Made by a program: the position numbers and the translations under genes. From the NCBI GenBank assembly GCA_902801165.1, contig CADCHI010000029.1:1-64000 (forward strand): 64,000 nucleotides of DNA, written 5' to 3'. This stretch comes from an uncultured Eubacteriales bacterium. Its GTDB lineage: Bacteria; Bacillota; Clostridia; Christensenellales; Aristaeellaceae. The notes beneath the pieces are model-generated. The model was given only the letters and a program-made list of their open reading frames with translations, did no database searches and was not told the DNA's origin. Shown in pieces: positions 16,284 through 25,272 of the stretch (position 1 is the stretch's first letter; each line of letters begins with the position of its first letter).

Positions 16284-18728
16284 ATGAAGACCCTTTCCCT
16301 GAACGGACCCTGGACGCTGAACGTGGTCTCCGAGGACGGCGCGTCGGTATTCGCGGACGTGCCTGCGATGGTGCCCGGCTCGGTGTACCACGACCTGCTG
16401 ACCGCCGGGCGGATCCCCGATCCCTTCTGGCGGGACAACGAGAACGAGGCGCTGATGCTGATGGAGCACCACTTCACCTATGCCCGCGCCTTCGACGTTC
16501 CCGAGGCGCTGCTGGCCTGCGACCGGGTGCTGCTGCGCTGTGAGGGCCTGGACACGCTGGCGGACATCACCGTGAACGGCATCCCTGCCGGCTCCGCGGA
16601 CAATATGCACCGGACCTGGGAATTCGACGTCAAGGCCCTGCTGCGGCCCGGCGCGAACGAGATCGCCGTGGCGCTCCGCTCCCCCACCCGCGCCATCCGT
16701 GCCGCCTACGCCGAGAGCCGCGCCGACGGCTCCAGCGACGCCATGACCGGTTTCCCGCTGCTGCGCAAGGCCCACTGCATGTTCGGTTGGGACTGGGGCC
16801 CGCGGCTCCCCGACGCCGGCATCTGGCGGGACATCTCCCTCGTGGGCGTGGAGACCGCCCGCATCCGGGACGTCTACATCCGCCAGCGCCACACGTCGGG
16901 CCAAGTGACCTGCGAGATCGAGACCCGCACGGAGAATGCCCTTTCGGAGGGCGTCCGGATCGAGGCGACGATCACCGCGCCGGACGGCGAGACCTTCACC
17001 GCCCTCGGCGAGCGCTGCGCCGTCGAGATCGAAAATCCCAAACTGTGGTGGCCCAACGGCTGGGGCAGTCAGCCCCTGTACACCGTAACCGTCCGCCTGA
17101 TGGCGGGCGAGCGCGAGCTGGACCGCTGGCAGCGCCGCATCGGCCTGCGCACACTGACCGTGCGCCGCGCGCCGGACGAGTGGGGCGAGAGCTTCTGCTT
17201 CTGCGCCAACGGCGTGGACATCTTCGCCATGGGCGCGGACTACATCCCCGAGGACAACCTGCTGCCCAGGGTGACCCCCGAGCGCACCCGCCGGCTGCTG
17301 GAGGACGCCGTCGCTGCCCACATGAACACCATTCGCGTCTGGGGCGGCGGCTACTACCCGGACGACTTCTTCTTCGACATCTGCGACGAGCTGGGCCTGA
17401 TGGTCTGGCAGGACTTCATGTTCGCCTGCGCCGTGTACAACCTGACCGACGCCTTTGAGGCGAACCTGCGCGCGGAGTTCGCGGACAACATCCGCCGCCT
17501 GCGCCACCACGCCTCCCTGGCCCTGTGGTGCGGCAACAACGAGATGGAGGGCTTCGTCGCCGCGGGCCTGTGGACCACCGACAAGCGCCAGACCGCCGAC
17601 TACATCAAGATGTTCGAGTACATACTGCCCCAGGTGCTGAAGGTCGAGGACCCCGACCGGTTCTACTGGCCCTCCAGCCCCTCCAGCGGCGGCTGCTTCG
17701 ACGATCCCCAGGACCCCAATCGGGGCGACGTGCACTATTGGGACGTCTGGCACGGCATGAAGCCCTTCACGGACTACCGCAACTACCTGTTCCGCTTCGC
17801 CTCGGAGTTCGGCTTCCAGGCCTTCCCCTGCATGGAGACCATCGAGGGCTTCACCCTGCCGGAGGACCGCAACGTGTTCTCCTACGTGATGGAGAAGCAC
17901 CAGCGCAACGCCTCCGCCAACGGCAAGATCGCCGAATACCTGTCCCAGACCTACCTGTACCCCACCAGCTTCGACGCCTTCGTCTACGCCTCCCAGCTGC
18001 TCCAGGCCCAGGCCATACAGTACGGCGTGGAGCACTGGCGCCGCAACCGGGGCCGGTGCATGGGCGCGGTGGTGTGGCAGCTGAACGACTGCTGGCCGGT
18101 GGTCAGCTGGGCCAGCGTCGACTACCACGGCCGCTGGAAGGCCCTGCACTACTACGAGAAGCGCTTCTTCGCCCCGGTGCTGATCTCCTGCTGTGAGGAG
18201 GGCATTCTCTCCCAGAACACCAACGTGAACGCCGAGCCCTTCCCGCTGAAGAAGTCCGCCCGGCTGAACGTCAGCAACGAGACGCCCAACCCCTTCCGGG
18301 GCACCGTCCGCTGGTCGCTGCGCCGGCCCGACGCCTCCATCCTGCGGGAGGGCAGCGCCACCGTGGAGGTCCCCGCCCGCTCGGCCCTGTGGCTGGACGA
18401 GCAGGACTTCTCCGACGAGGACACCTACGGCTGTTACTTCGCCTACGCCCTGGAAGATGAAGGCGGCCGCCTCGTCGGCAGCGGCACCGTGCTGTTCTGC
18501 CCGCCGAAGCACTTCCGCTTCCAGGATCCGCGCCTCGAGGCCCGCGTCGAGGGCGACGAGATCGTCGTCACCGCCGGGGCCTACGCCCGCAGCGTGGAGC
18601 TGCGCTGCGGCGGCGACGTGCTGCTGGAAGACGACTTCTTCGACATGAACGCCGGGGAAAGGCGCGTGAAGGTGCTCCGCGGAACCCCCGGACAGGTCTC
18701 TGCGCGAAGCGTGTACGACATAAGGTAA
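16284..18728 (+). CDS. GH2 beta-mannosidase
   Basis: 814 aa, typical size for the family. N-terminal jelly-roll starting LNGPWTL, the segment FGWDWGPRLPDAGIWR characteristic of beta-mannosidases, a TIM barrel with acid/base Glu420 in WCGNNE and nucleophile Glu508 in FASEFGFQ, and the late WQLNDCWPVVSWASVDY motif. No signal peptide, so it removes mannose from imported manno-oligosaccharides in the cytoplasm. AGGGGG lies before the ATG. Monocistronic, with its own promoter. Confidence 0.94.
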   Translation: MKTLSLNGPWTLNVVSEDGASVFADVPAMVPGSVYHDLLTAGRIPDPFWRDNENEALMLMEHHFTYARAFDVPEALLACDRVLLRCEGLDTLADITVNGIPAGSADNMHRTWEFDVKALLRPGANEIAVALRSPTRAIRAAYAESRADGSSDAMTGFPLLRKAHCMFGWDWGPRLPDAGIWRDISLVGVETARIRDVYIRQRHTSGQVTCEIETRTENALSEGVRIEATITAPDGETFTALGERCAVEIENPKLWWPNGWGSQPLYTVTVRLMAGERELDRWQRRIGLRTLTVRRAPDEWGESFCFCANGVDIFAMGADYIPEDNLLPRVTPERTRRLLEDAVAAHMNTIRVWGGGYYPDDFFFDICDELGLMVWQDFMFACAVYNLTDAFEANLRAEFADNIRRLRHHASLALWCGNNEMEGFVAAGLWTTDKRQTADYIKMFEYILPQVLKVEDPDRFYWPSSPSSGGCFDDPQDPNRGDVHYWDVWHGMKPFTDYRNYLFRFASEFGFQAFPCMETIEGFTLPEDRNVFSYVMEKHQRNASANGKIAEYLSQTYLYPTSFDAFVYASQLLQAQAIQYGVEHWRRNRGRCMGAVVWQLNDCWPVVSWASVDYHGRWKALHYYEKRFFAPVLISCCEEGILSQNTNVNAEPFPLKKSARLNVSNETPNPFRGTVRWSLRRPDASILREGSATVEVPARSALWLDEQDFSDEDTYGCYFAYALEDEGGRLVGSGTVLFCPPKHFRFQDPRLEARVEGDEIVVTAGAYARSVELRCGGDVLLEDDFFDMNAGERRVKVLRGTPGQVSARSVYDIR

Positions 18729-18733
18729 GGAAC

Positions 18734-18762
18734 TTGACACGGGTTTGAATCTCAACTACAAT
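18734..18762 (+). promoter_or_regulatory. Promoter of the small ORF mRNA
   Basis: TTGACA (18734-18739), 17 bp, TACAAT (18757-18762). It starts 6 bp after the beta-mannosidase stop codon. Confidence 0.85.
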
Positions 18763-18843
18763 ATAAATGCCCGAGAGGGCCGAAGAGCGAACAACAAACA
18801 TGCAGGCGGTTGCTCCTACATCTCCGAAAGGAGGTGAAGGACC

Positions 18844-18930
18844 ATGCGCGTTACATTCCATCTTGGAAGGTACACCGTCACGATCATCGTGTACGAACGC
18901 AAAAAAAGCAACCGCCACTCTGCCAAGTGA
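18844..18930 (+). CDS. 28-residue candidate type I toxin peptide
   Basis: ATG to TGA encodes a 28-aa peptide that begins MRVTFHLG, has a short hydrophobic core (YTVTIIVY) and ends in a basic tail (ERKKSNRHSAK). A perfect AAAGGAGGTGA ribosome site precedes it, but GGAGGTG (18830-18836) is paired with CATCTCC (18819-18825) across a GAAA loop, which would hide it. The 5' leader segment 18805-18817 is complementary to both 18907-18916 (within the ORF) and 18969-18979 (after it). A consensus promoter faces it from the other strand. The layout is that of a type I toxin mRNA; toxicity is inference. Short ORFs of this type look familiar from Clostridia, but I know of no assigned function. Confidence 0.7.
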   Translation: MRVTFHLGRYTVTIIVYERKKSNRHSAK

Positions 18931-18998
18931 CGGATGCTTTGGGTAAACCGGGGTATTCTTGATCGCTGAGGAGCAACCGTGTGCGTGGTTTGCTCTTC
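18901..18998 (-). ncRNA. Candidate antisense RNA (antitoxin)
   Basis: Predicted from the promoter at 19005-19033 to a Rho-independent terminator: stem 18908-18939 (GC.TCCGTCACT with AGTGGCGG.TGC, one wobble) followed by seven U encoded by 18907-18901. The transcript of about 98 nt would be fully complementary to the 3' part of the small ORF and its downstream sequence. Its 5' end forms a second hairpin, GAGCAA..CC/GGTTGCTC. Expression is not shown by sequence. Confidence 0.65.
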
Positions 18999-19004
18999 GC
19001 CTCT

Positions 19005-19033
19005 ATTATAATTCCGGGATTTGCAATTGTCAA
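19005..19033 (-). promoter_or_regulatory. Consensus antisense promoter
   Basis: Perfect TTGACA (19028-19033) and perfect TATAAT (19005-19010) with 17-bp spacing on the minus strand, reading toward the small ORF. There is no protein gene it could otherwise serve. Confidence 0.85.
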
Positions 19034-19040
19034 GTTCAAA

Positions 19041-19068
19041 CGGCGCTGTCGCTCTCGCGACAGCGCCG
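19041..19068. terminator. Terminator of the opp operon
   Basis: A 12-bp perfect stem CGGCGCTGTCGC with a 4-nt loop, about 30 bp past the oppA stop, followed by TTTG on the minus strand. Confidence 0.8.
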
Positions 19069-19098
19069 TCCTTTGCCCTTTCGGGCGGGGTTCATCGA

Positions 19099-20763
19099 TT
19101 AGCGGCCGAACTGGCAGTCGTTGTTGCCGGACTCGGTGGTCCACATCTCCAGCATGTTGATCGGGTCGTTGAAGTCAGCGATCCAGCCGTTGCGGGCGAT
19201 GTCGTAGTTGCCAGCCTTGCGGTCATCCAGGAACACGTTCCAGTCGCAGGTGCGGATGGTCATGGTGATGCCCACGGCCGCCAGGTCCTGCTGGATGCAC
19301 TCGGCGATGGCCACGTGACCGGAAGACTCGTTGGTCAGGTACTCGAAGGAGATGGGGGTGTTGGCGGACAGCATCTCGCCGTCGAACTCAAAGCCCGCTT
19401 CCTTCAGCAGCTCGATGGCGCCCTCGACGTCCACATCGTAGCCGTAGTAGCCCACGTTCTCCTCGTCCGGATAGGTGTAGGCATCGTCGTTGGCCTTGAA
19501 CACGCCGCCCTGGCCATCAGCCATGCCCTCGGGGATGAAGGCGTTGGCAGGCTTCTGCTCGCACTGGCCCACGGTCTCGATGATGTAGTCGCGGTCGATC
19601 AGCTTGGAGAAGGCCAGACGCATGGCGTTCGCCTGCTCGACGGTCTTGCCGTCAAACAGATGGGACTTCACGTTGAAGCACACATAGTAGGTGCCCAGGT
19701 TGTCGATGATGTGGAACTCCTCGGAGTCCTTCAGGTTCTGGATCTCATCGGTGGGAACGGAGTCGATGAAGTCCACGTCGCCGGCCTGATAGGCGGCATA
19801 GATGGCGGTGTCGTCAGCGGAGAGCATGAAGGTCAGCTTCTCGAGCTTGACGTTCTCGGCATCATAGTAGTTGGGGTTCTTGGTGTACACCATGGACTCG
19901 TTGTGGGTCCACTCGGTCAGGGTGAAGGGGCCGGAGGTCACGAAGCCAGCCTCGTTCGCCCAGGCGCCGGGATTGTCCTGCCAGCCCTCAACGGACTCGA
20001 CGCAGGCCTGGTTCACGGCGTAGAAGGCCGGGAACGCCATCAGGTCCAGCATGTAGGCGCAGGGAGCGTCCAGCTCGACGGTCAGGGTGGTGCCATCCTC
20101 GGAGGCAGCCACGGCCAGGTCTTCCGGATAGCCCTTGATGCCGTTGAACATGTAGCTGTAGTCAGCGGCGGTCGCGGGGTTGGCGGCGCGCTTCCAGCTG
20201 TACTCGAAGTCCTTGGCGGTCAGGTCAGTGCCATCGGACCACTTCAGGCCCTCACGCATGGTGAAGGTGTAGGTCAGGCCGTCCTCGCTCATCTCGTAGC
20301 CGGTGGCGAAGTCGGGCTTCAGGTTGCCCTCGGCGTCATAGGTGTACAGGCCGCCGAAGGAGGCGATGGCCAGGCACGCGCCGTCCACGGAGCTGTTCAG
20401 AGCGGGATCCAGATGGTCCGGCTCGGAGGCCAGGTTCAGACGCAGGGTGTCGGAGCCTTCCACGGTGGCATACTGGAAGAACTTGAAGCCGAACAGGTTG
20501 GCATAGATGCCGTCCACGGTGGGCTTCTGCATGTACAGATCGTTGTAGTAGTAGATCGGCAGGATGGCGCCAGTGGACATCAGGATGTCCTCAGCCTCAT
20601 GCATCTTGGCTTCGCGGGCAGCGAAGTCGGTCTCGGACTTGACTTCGGCAATCAGCTCGTTGTACGCAGTCCAGTCGGGCTCGGAGCCTTCATCCGCCAT
20701 GGCGATGGCGACGCAGGAGATGAGCATCATCATGGCCAGCAGCGCTGCAAGCAGCTTCTTCAT
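19099..20763 (-). CDS. oppA: Peptide ABC transporter substrate-binding protein, circularly permuted
   Basis: 554 aa with a signal peptide (residues 1-23) and an AGGAGG site. It is a family 5 (OppA) binding protein, but the order is changed. Residues about 28-102 (DWTAYNELIAEV, then ILPIYYYNDLYMQKP, then FKFFQYATVE) are what normally forms the C-terminal end of OppA. Residue 104 on (DTLRLNLASEPDHLDPALNSS) is the usual mature N-terminus, and the protein stops at NDCQFGR, where the C-terminal segment should follow. Both joints are in frame. The two ends of the moved segment carry the same 11 bp, GAAGGCTCCGA (complement at 20681-20691 and 20450-20460). Captures oligopeptides for OppBCDF. A misassembly of tandem paralogues is the main alternative. 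Confidence 0.85.
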   Translation of the reverse strand: MKKLLAALLAMMMLISCVAIAMADEGSEPDWTAYNELIAEVKSETDFAAREAKMHEAEDILMSTGAILPIYYYNDLYMQKPTVDGIYANLFGFKFFQYATVEGSDTLRLNLASEPDHLDPALNSSVDGACLAIASFGGLYTYDAEGNLKPDFATGYEMSEDGLTYTFTMREGLKWSDGTDLTAKDFEYSWKRAANPATAADYSYMFNGIKGYPEDLAVAASEDGTTLTVELDAPCAYMLDLMAFPAFYAVNQACVESVEGWQDNPGAWANEAGFVTSGPFTLTEWTHNESMVYTKNPNYYDAENVKLEKLTFMLSADDTAIYAAYQAGDVDFIDSVPTDEIQNLKDSEEFHIIDNLGTYYVCFNVKSHLFDGKTVEQANAMRLAFSKLIDRDYIIETVGQCEQKPANAFIPEGMADGQGGVFKANDDAYTYPDEENVGYYGYDVDVEGAIELLKEAGFEFDGEMLSANTPISFEYLTNESSGHVAIAECIQQDLAAVGITMTIRTCDWNVFLDDRKAGNYDIARNGWIADFNDPINMLEMWTTESGNNDCQFGR

Positions 20764-20849
20764 AGTGTCTCTTCCTCCTAAAAGATATTATCTGAAACGG
20801 CTGGGCCGTTAGAGATTCGGGGTTTGTGCGGACGCCAATTATGGCATTC

Positions 20850-21841
20850 CTACTCGTGGGCGTTCCAGCAGGCGATCTGATGGCCCGGGGCGACCTCCGT
20901 CAGGCTGGGGCACTCCTGGGCGCAGCGCTCGGTGGCGTAGCGGCAGCGGGGCCGGAACGCGCAGCCGGAGGGCATGTTCAGCGGGCTGGGCACATCGCCT
21001 TCCAGCGGAATGCGCTGGCGCGTGCGTGCGATCTTCGGGTCCGGGATCGGAATGGCGGAGATCAGCGACTGGGTGTAGGGGTGCATCGGGTGGTCGATCA
21101 CCTCGTCGGAATCGGCGATCTCCACAATGCGGCCCAGGTACATCACCGCGATGCGCTGGGAGATGTGCTGCACCACCAGCAGGTCGTGGGCGATGAACAG
21201 GTACGCGATGCCCAGCTTCTTCTGCAGGTCCTCAAAGGTGTTGATGACCTGCGCCTGAATGGACACGTCCAGAGCGGACACGGGCTCGTCGCAGACGATG
21301 AACTTCGGGTTCACGGCCAGGGCGCGGGCGATGCCGATGCGCTGGCGCTGTCCGCCGGAGAACTCGTGAGCATAGCGGCGGGCGTGGTCGGAGTTCAGGC
21401 CGACCAGGTTCAGAAGCTCGGTGATCCGCTCGGCGCGCTCCGCCTTGGTGCTGTACAGCTTGTGGATGTCCAGGGGCTCGCCCACGATGTCGGAGACCGT
21501 CATGCGGGGGTTCAGCGAGGAGTACGGATCCTGGAACACGATCTGCATTTCCTGTCGGAAATTCCGGATGTTCTGAGGCGTCACCTGGGTGCCGTTGTAG
21601 ATGATCTCGCCGGAGGTGGGCTTGTACAGGTGCAGTATGGTGCGGCCCACGGTGGTCTTGCCGCAGCCGGACTCTCCCACCAGGCCCAGCGTCTCGCCGG
21701 GCTTGATGGCGAAGGACACGCCGTCCACCGCCTTCAGCGGCTTGCTGGTAAACCAGCCCGTGCGGATGGGAAAGTGCTGCTTCAGATTCCTGACCTCGAG
21801 CAGGTAGCGCGAATCATTCGCTGTATTGCGGTTATCCATGG

Positions 21842-21845
<4 letters not shown>
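20850..21845 (-). CDS. oppF: Oligopeptide ABC transporter ATP-binding protein
   Basis: 331 aa. Walker A GESGCGKT, signature FSGGQRQR, Walker [13 protein letters not shown], and the C-terminal oligopeptide-type extension with Cys-rich [14 protein letters not shown], which may hold an Fe-S cluster or zinc as in the Dpp/Opp subfamily. The start overlaps the oppD stop as ATGA; a second in-frame ATG six bases on is equally placed for the GAGGG site. Paired with OppD as the heterodimeric motor. Confidence 0.94.
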
Positions 21846-22912
<1,067 letters not shown>

Positions 22913-22918
22913 CTCTTT

Positions 22919-23995
22919 TTACCTCCTCAGCTTGGGATCAAAGGCGTCGCGCAGGCCGTCGCCCAGCAGGTTGAAGCTCAGCACGATCAGGCAGATGAAC
23001 AGCGCGGGGAACACCATCTTGTAGGGATAGCTCTGCATACCGCCGCGGGCCGCGTTGGCGAGGGAGCCCAGGGAGGGCATCGGCGCCTGAACGCCCAGTC
23101 CGATGAAGGACAGGAAGCTCTCGGTGAAGATGGCCGAGGGAATCTGCAGCGCCACGGAGATGAAGATCACCGACATGCAGTTGGGCAGGATGTGCCGGCG
23201 GATGATGCGGCCGGGCTTGGCGCCCATGGCGCGGGCGGCCAGCACATACTCGTTGGTTTTAATGGAAAGGATCTGGCCGCGGACCAGCCGGGCCATGCCC
23301 ACCCAGTACAGCACGCCGAACACCACGAACAGCGAGATCATGTTGGTGCCCACCTTGGCCAGGGCCGTGCCCTGGAGGCTCGTGCCCAGCACCTGGGTCA
23401 GCACCACGCTCAGCAGAATGACCATCAGCGTGTCCGGCAGGGAGTAGATGATGTCGACGATGCGCATCATCACCATGTCCACCTTGCCGCCGAAGTAGCC
23501 CGATACCGAGCCGTACAAAAGTCCGATCACCAGCACGATCAGGCTGGCGAACAGGCCCACCGCCAGGGACACCCTCGCGCCGTAGAGCACGCGGATGAAG
23601 TAGTCGCGGCAGAGCTCGTCGGTGCCAAAGATGTGCGGGAAGATCTCCTGGCCCTCCTCGATGGCCTTCAGCTCGTTCTTGGAATAGGTGAAGGGCGCCA
23701 GGTTCTTGGCGGTCTTGTCGCGCTTGCCGTTCACGGTGATCATCTGCTCGTAGCTGTAGGGGTAGAACATCGGCACGATGATGATCGTCATCACCAGGCA
23801 GAACAGCACGACCAGGCTGATCATCGCCAGGGGGTTTTTGCGCAGCTTGCGCATGCCGTCGCGGAAGAAGGTGGTGGACTCGCGCATGGTCTCATGCTGG
23901 GTCTTTTCCTCCTCGGTGGCCTTTTCAAACTTCTTCAGGTCGATCTGCAGGCTGAGGAATTGCTTCTTCGGCATAACGTCCGGATTATTGCTCAT
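22919..23995 (-). CDS. oppC: Oligopeptide ABC transporter permease
   Basis: 358 aa, longer than most OppC because of a charged cytoplasmic N-terminus of about 60 residues before the first membrane span (MISLVVLFCLVMTIIIV). It holds the permease EAA-type loop ending ARAMGAKPGRIIRRHILPN and about six membrane segments. GGAGGA precedes the ATG. Partner of OppB in the membrane channel. Confidence 0.93.
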   Translation of the reverse strand: MSNNPDVMPKKQFLSLQIDLKKFEKATEEEKTQHETMRESTTFFRDGMRKLRKNPLAMISLVVLFCLVMTIIIVPMFYPYSYEQMITVNGKRDKTAKNLAPFTYSKNELKAIEEGQEIFPHIFGTDELCRDYFIRVLYGARVSLAVGLFASLIVLVIGLLYGSVSGYFGGKVDMVMMRIVDIIYSLPDTLMVILLSVVLTQVLGTSLQGTALAKVGTNMISLFVVFGVLYWVGMARLVRGQILSIKTNEYVLAARAMGAKPGRIIRRHILPNCMSVIFISVALQIPSAIFTESFLSFIGLGVQAPMPSLGSLANAARGGMQSYPYKMVFPALFICLIVLSFNLLGDGLRDAFDPKLRR

Positions 23996-24010
23996 GTCTC
24001 TTCCTCCTCC

Positions 24011-24922
24011 TCAGTCGAATGTAATCTTCGGGTCGACCAGCTTGTACACCATGTCGCTCACCAGCGTGGCCACGACCATCAGCACCGCCAGGAAGATCGT
24101 GGTGGCCATGATCATCGGGTAGTCCTGGTTGTTGATGGAACGGACGAACTCGGTGCCCAGGCCGCCGATGGTGAACACGGTCTCAACCACCATGGATCCG
24201 GTCAGGATGTAGGCCACCATCGGGCCGACGTAGGTGATGACGGGAATCAGCGCGTTCCTCAGCGCGTGCTTGAAGATCACCAGGCTGTCCCGCACGCCCT
24301 TGGCCCGGGCGGTGCGGATGTAGTCCTGCCCCAGCACGTCCAGCATGGAGGACTTGGTCAGCCTCGTGATGTAGCTCATCGGGTAGAGCATCAGCGAGAT
24401 CACCGGCAGCACGTAGTTCGGGTTGTTGGCGGAGAACACGCCCACCCACTTCAGCGTCAGCGCGAACACCAGCAGCAGGATCGTCGCCAGTATGAAGCTG
24501 GGCACCGACACGAACAGCGTGGTCAGGAAGATGATCAGCCGGTCGGGCCAGCGGTTGCGGCACAGCGCCGCCACGGAGCCCAGGATCAGCCCCAGCACGA
24601 TGGCGAAGCCCGCCGCCATGCCGCCCAGCTTGGCCGACACCGCAAACTTCTCAGTGATGATCTGGGAAATGTCGCGCCCGGTCTTCAGCGAAATGCCGAA
24701 GTCGCCGTGCAGCAGGTTCCCCAGGTAGATGACGAACTGCTGGGGCACGGGCTTGTCCAGGTTAAAGCGCGCCTCCAGCATCGCCTGAACGGCGGGATCG
24801 GGCGCTTTTTCCTTGGAGAAGGGGCCGCCGGGAATGGCGTTCATCGCAAAGAACGTGATGGCAGAGATGATAAATACGGTGACCACTGCCAGCAGCACGC
24901 GCTTGACGGTATACTTCAGCAT
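24011..24922 (-). CDS. oppB: Oligopeptide ABC transporter permease
   Basis: 303 aa from the ATG; three TTG codons just upstream are in frame but the GAGG site fits the ATG. It has six membrane spans, the OppB N-terminus (LKYTVKRVLLAVVTVFIISAITF) and the EAA loop DYIRTARAKGVRDSLVIFKHALRNALIP. First gene of a five-gene operon oppBCDFA. Confidence 0.94.
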   Translation of the reverse strand: MLKYTVKRVLLAVVTVFIISAITFFAMNAIPGGPFSKEKAPDPAVQAMLEARFNLDKPVPQQFVIYLGNLLHGDFGISLKTGRDISQIITEKFAVSAKLGGMAAGFAIVLGLILGSVAALCRNRWPDRLIIFLTTLFVSVPSFILATILLLVFALTLKWVGVFSANNPNYVLPVISLMLYPMSYITRLTKSSMLDVLGQDYIRTARAKGVRDSLVIFKHALRNALIPVITYVGPMVAYILTGSMVVETVFTIGGLGTEFVRSINNQDYPMIMATTIFLAVLMVVATLVSDMVYKLVDPKITFD

Positions 24923-24989
24923 CAACAACAACCTCGCTTTGTTTGAAAGGGACGCGCCCGGGGCATGCTTCGCGCCGCCGGCCCATCCC

Positions 24990-25035
24990 GTGAAACGCGC
25001 CGCGTTTCACCTTTTTAACGCTGTCTTTCATTATA
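24990..25035 (-). promoter_or_regulatory. opp operon -10 element and leader inverted repeat
   Basis: TATAAT at 25030-25035 on the minus strand, with no good -35 at 16-18 bp. About 20 bp into the transcript is a near-continuous inverted repeat GTGAAACGCG-C-CGCGTTTCAC (24990-25010), a possible operator or leader stem. The -10 being the functional one is inference. Confidence 0.5.
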
Positions 25036-25185
25036 CCATAGTTGTTCGCTAAAGTCTACAATTTGCACCAATCTTAATCTAAAAATGCATAATCAAGCGA
25101 CTTTCATGCCGTTCACCGGCAAAAATGAAATTTCCGGGCGCCCGGAAACACTATCTGTCCCCCGCCCTCCCCGCCGGCGGCCGCA

Positions 25186-25214
25186 TTGACACCCGCAGGT
25201 TTATTTTGTAATAT
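25186..25214 (+). promoter_or_regulatory. Promoter of the GH42-GH51 operon
   Basis: TTGACA (25186-25191), 17 bp, TAATAT (25209-25214), about 59 bp before the start codon. A GC-rich hairpin (GCGCGGC/GCCGCGC, about 25230-25250) lies between them. The rest of 24923-25272 holds no ORF. Confidence 0.8.
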
Positions 25215-25272
25215 ATAGCCAGTGATTACGCGCGGCGCCAAGGCCGCGCCTATAAAATGGAGGAAATGCCCC

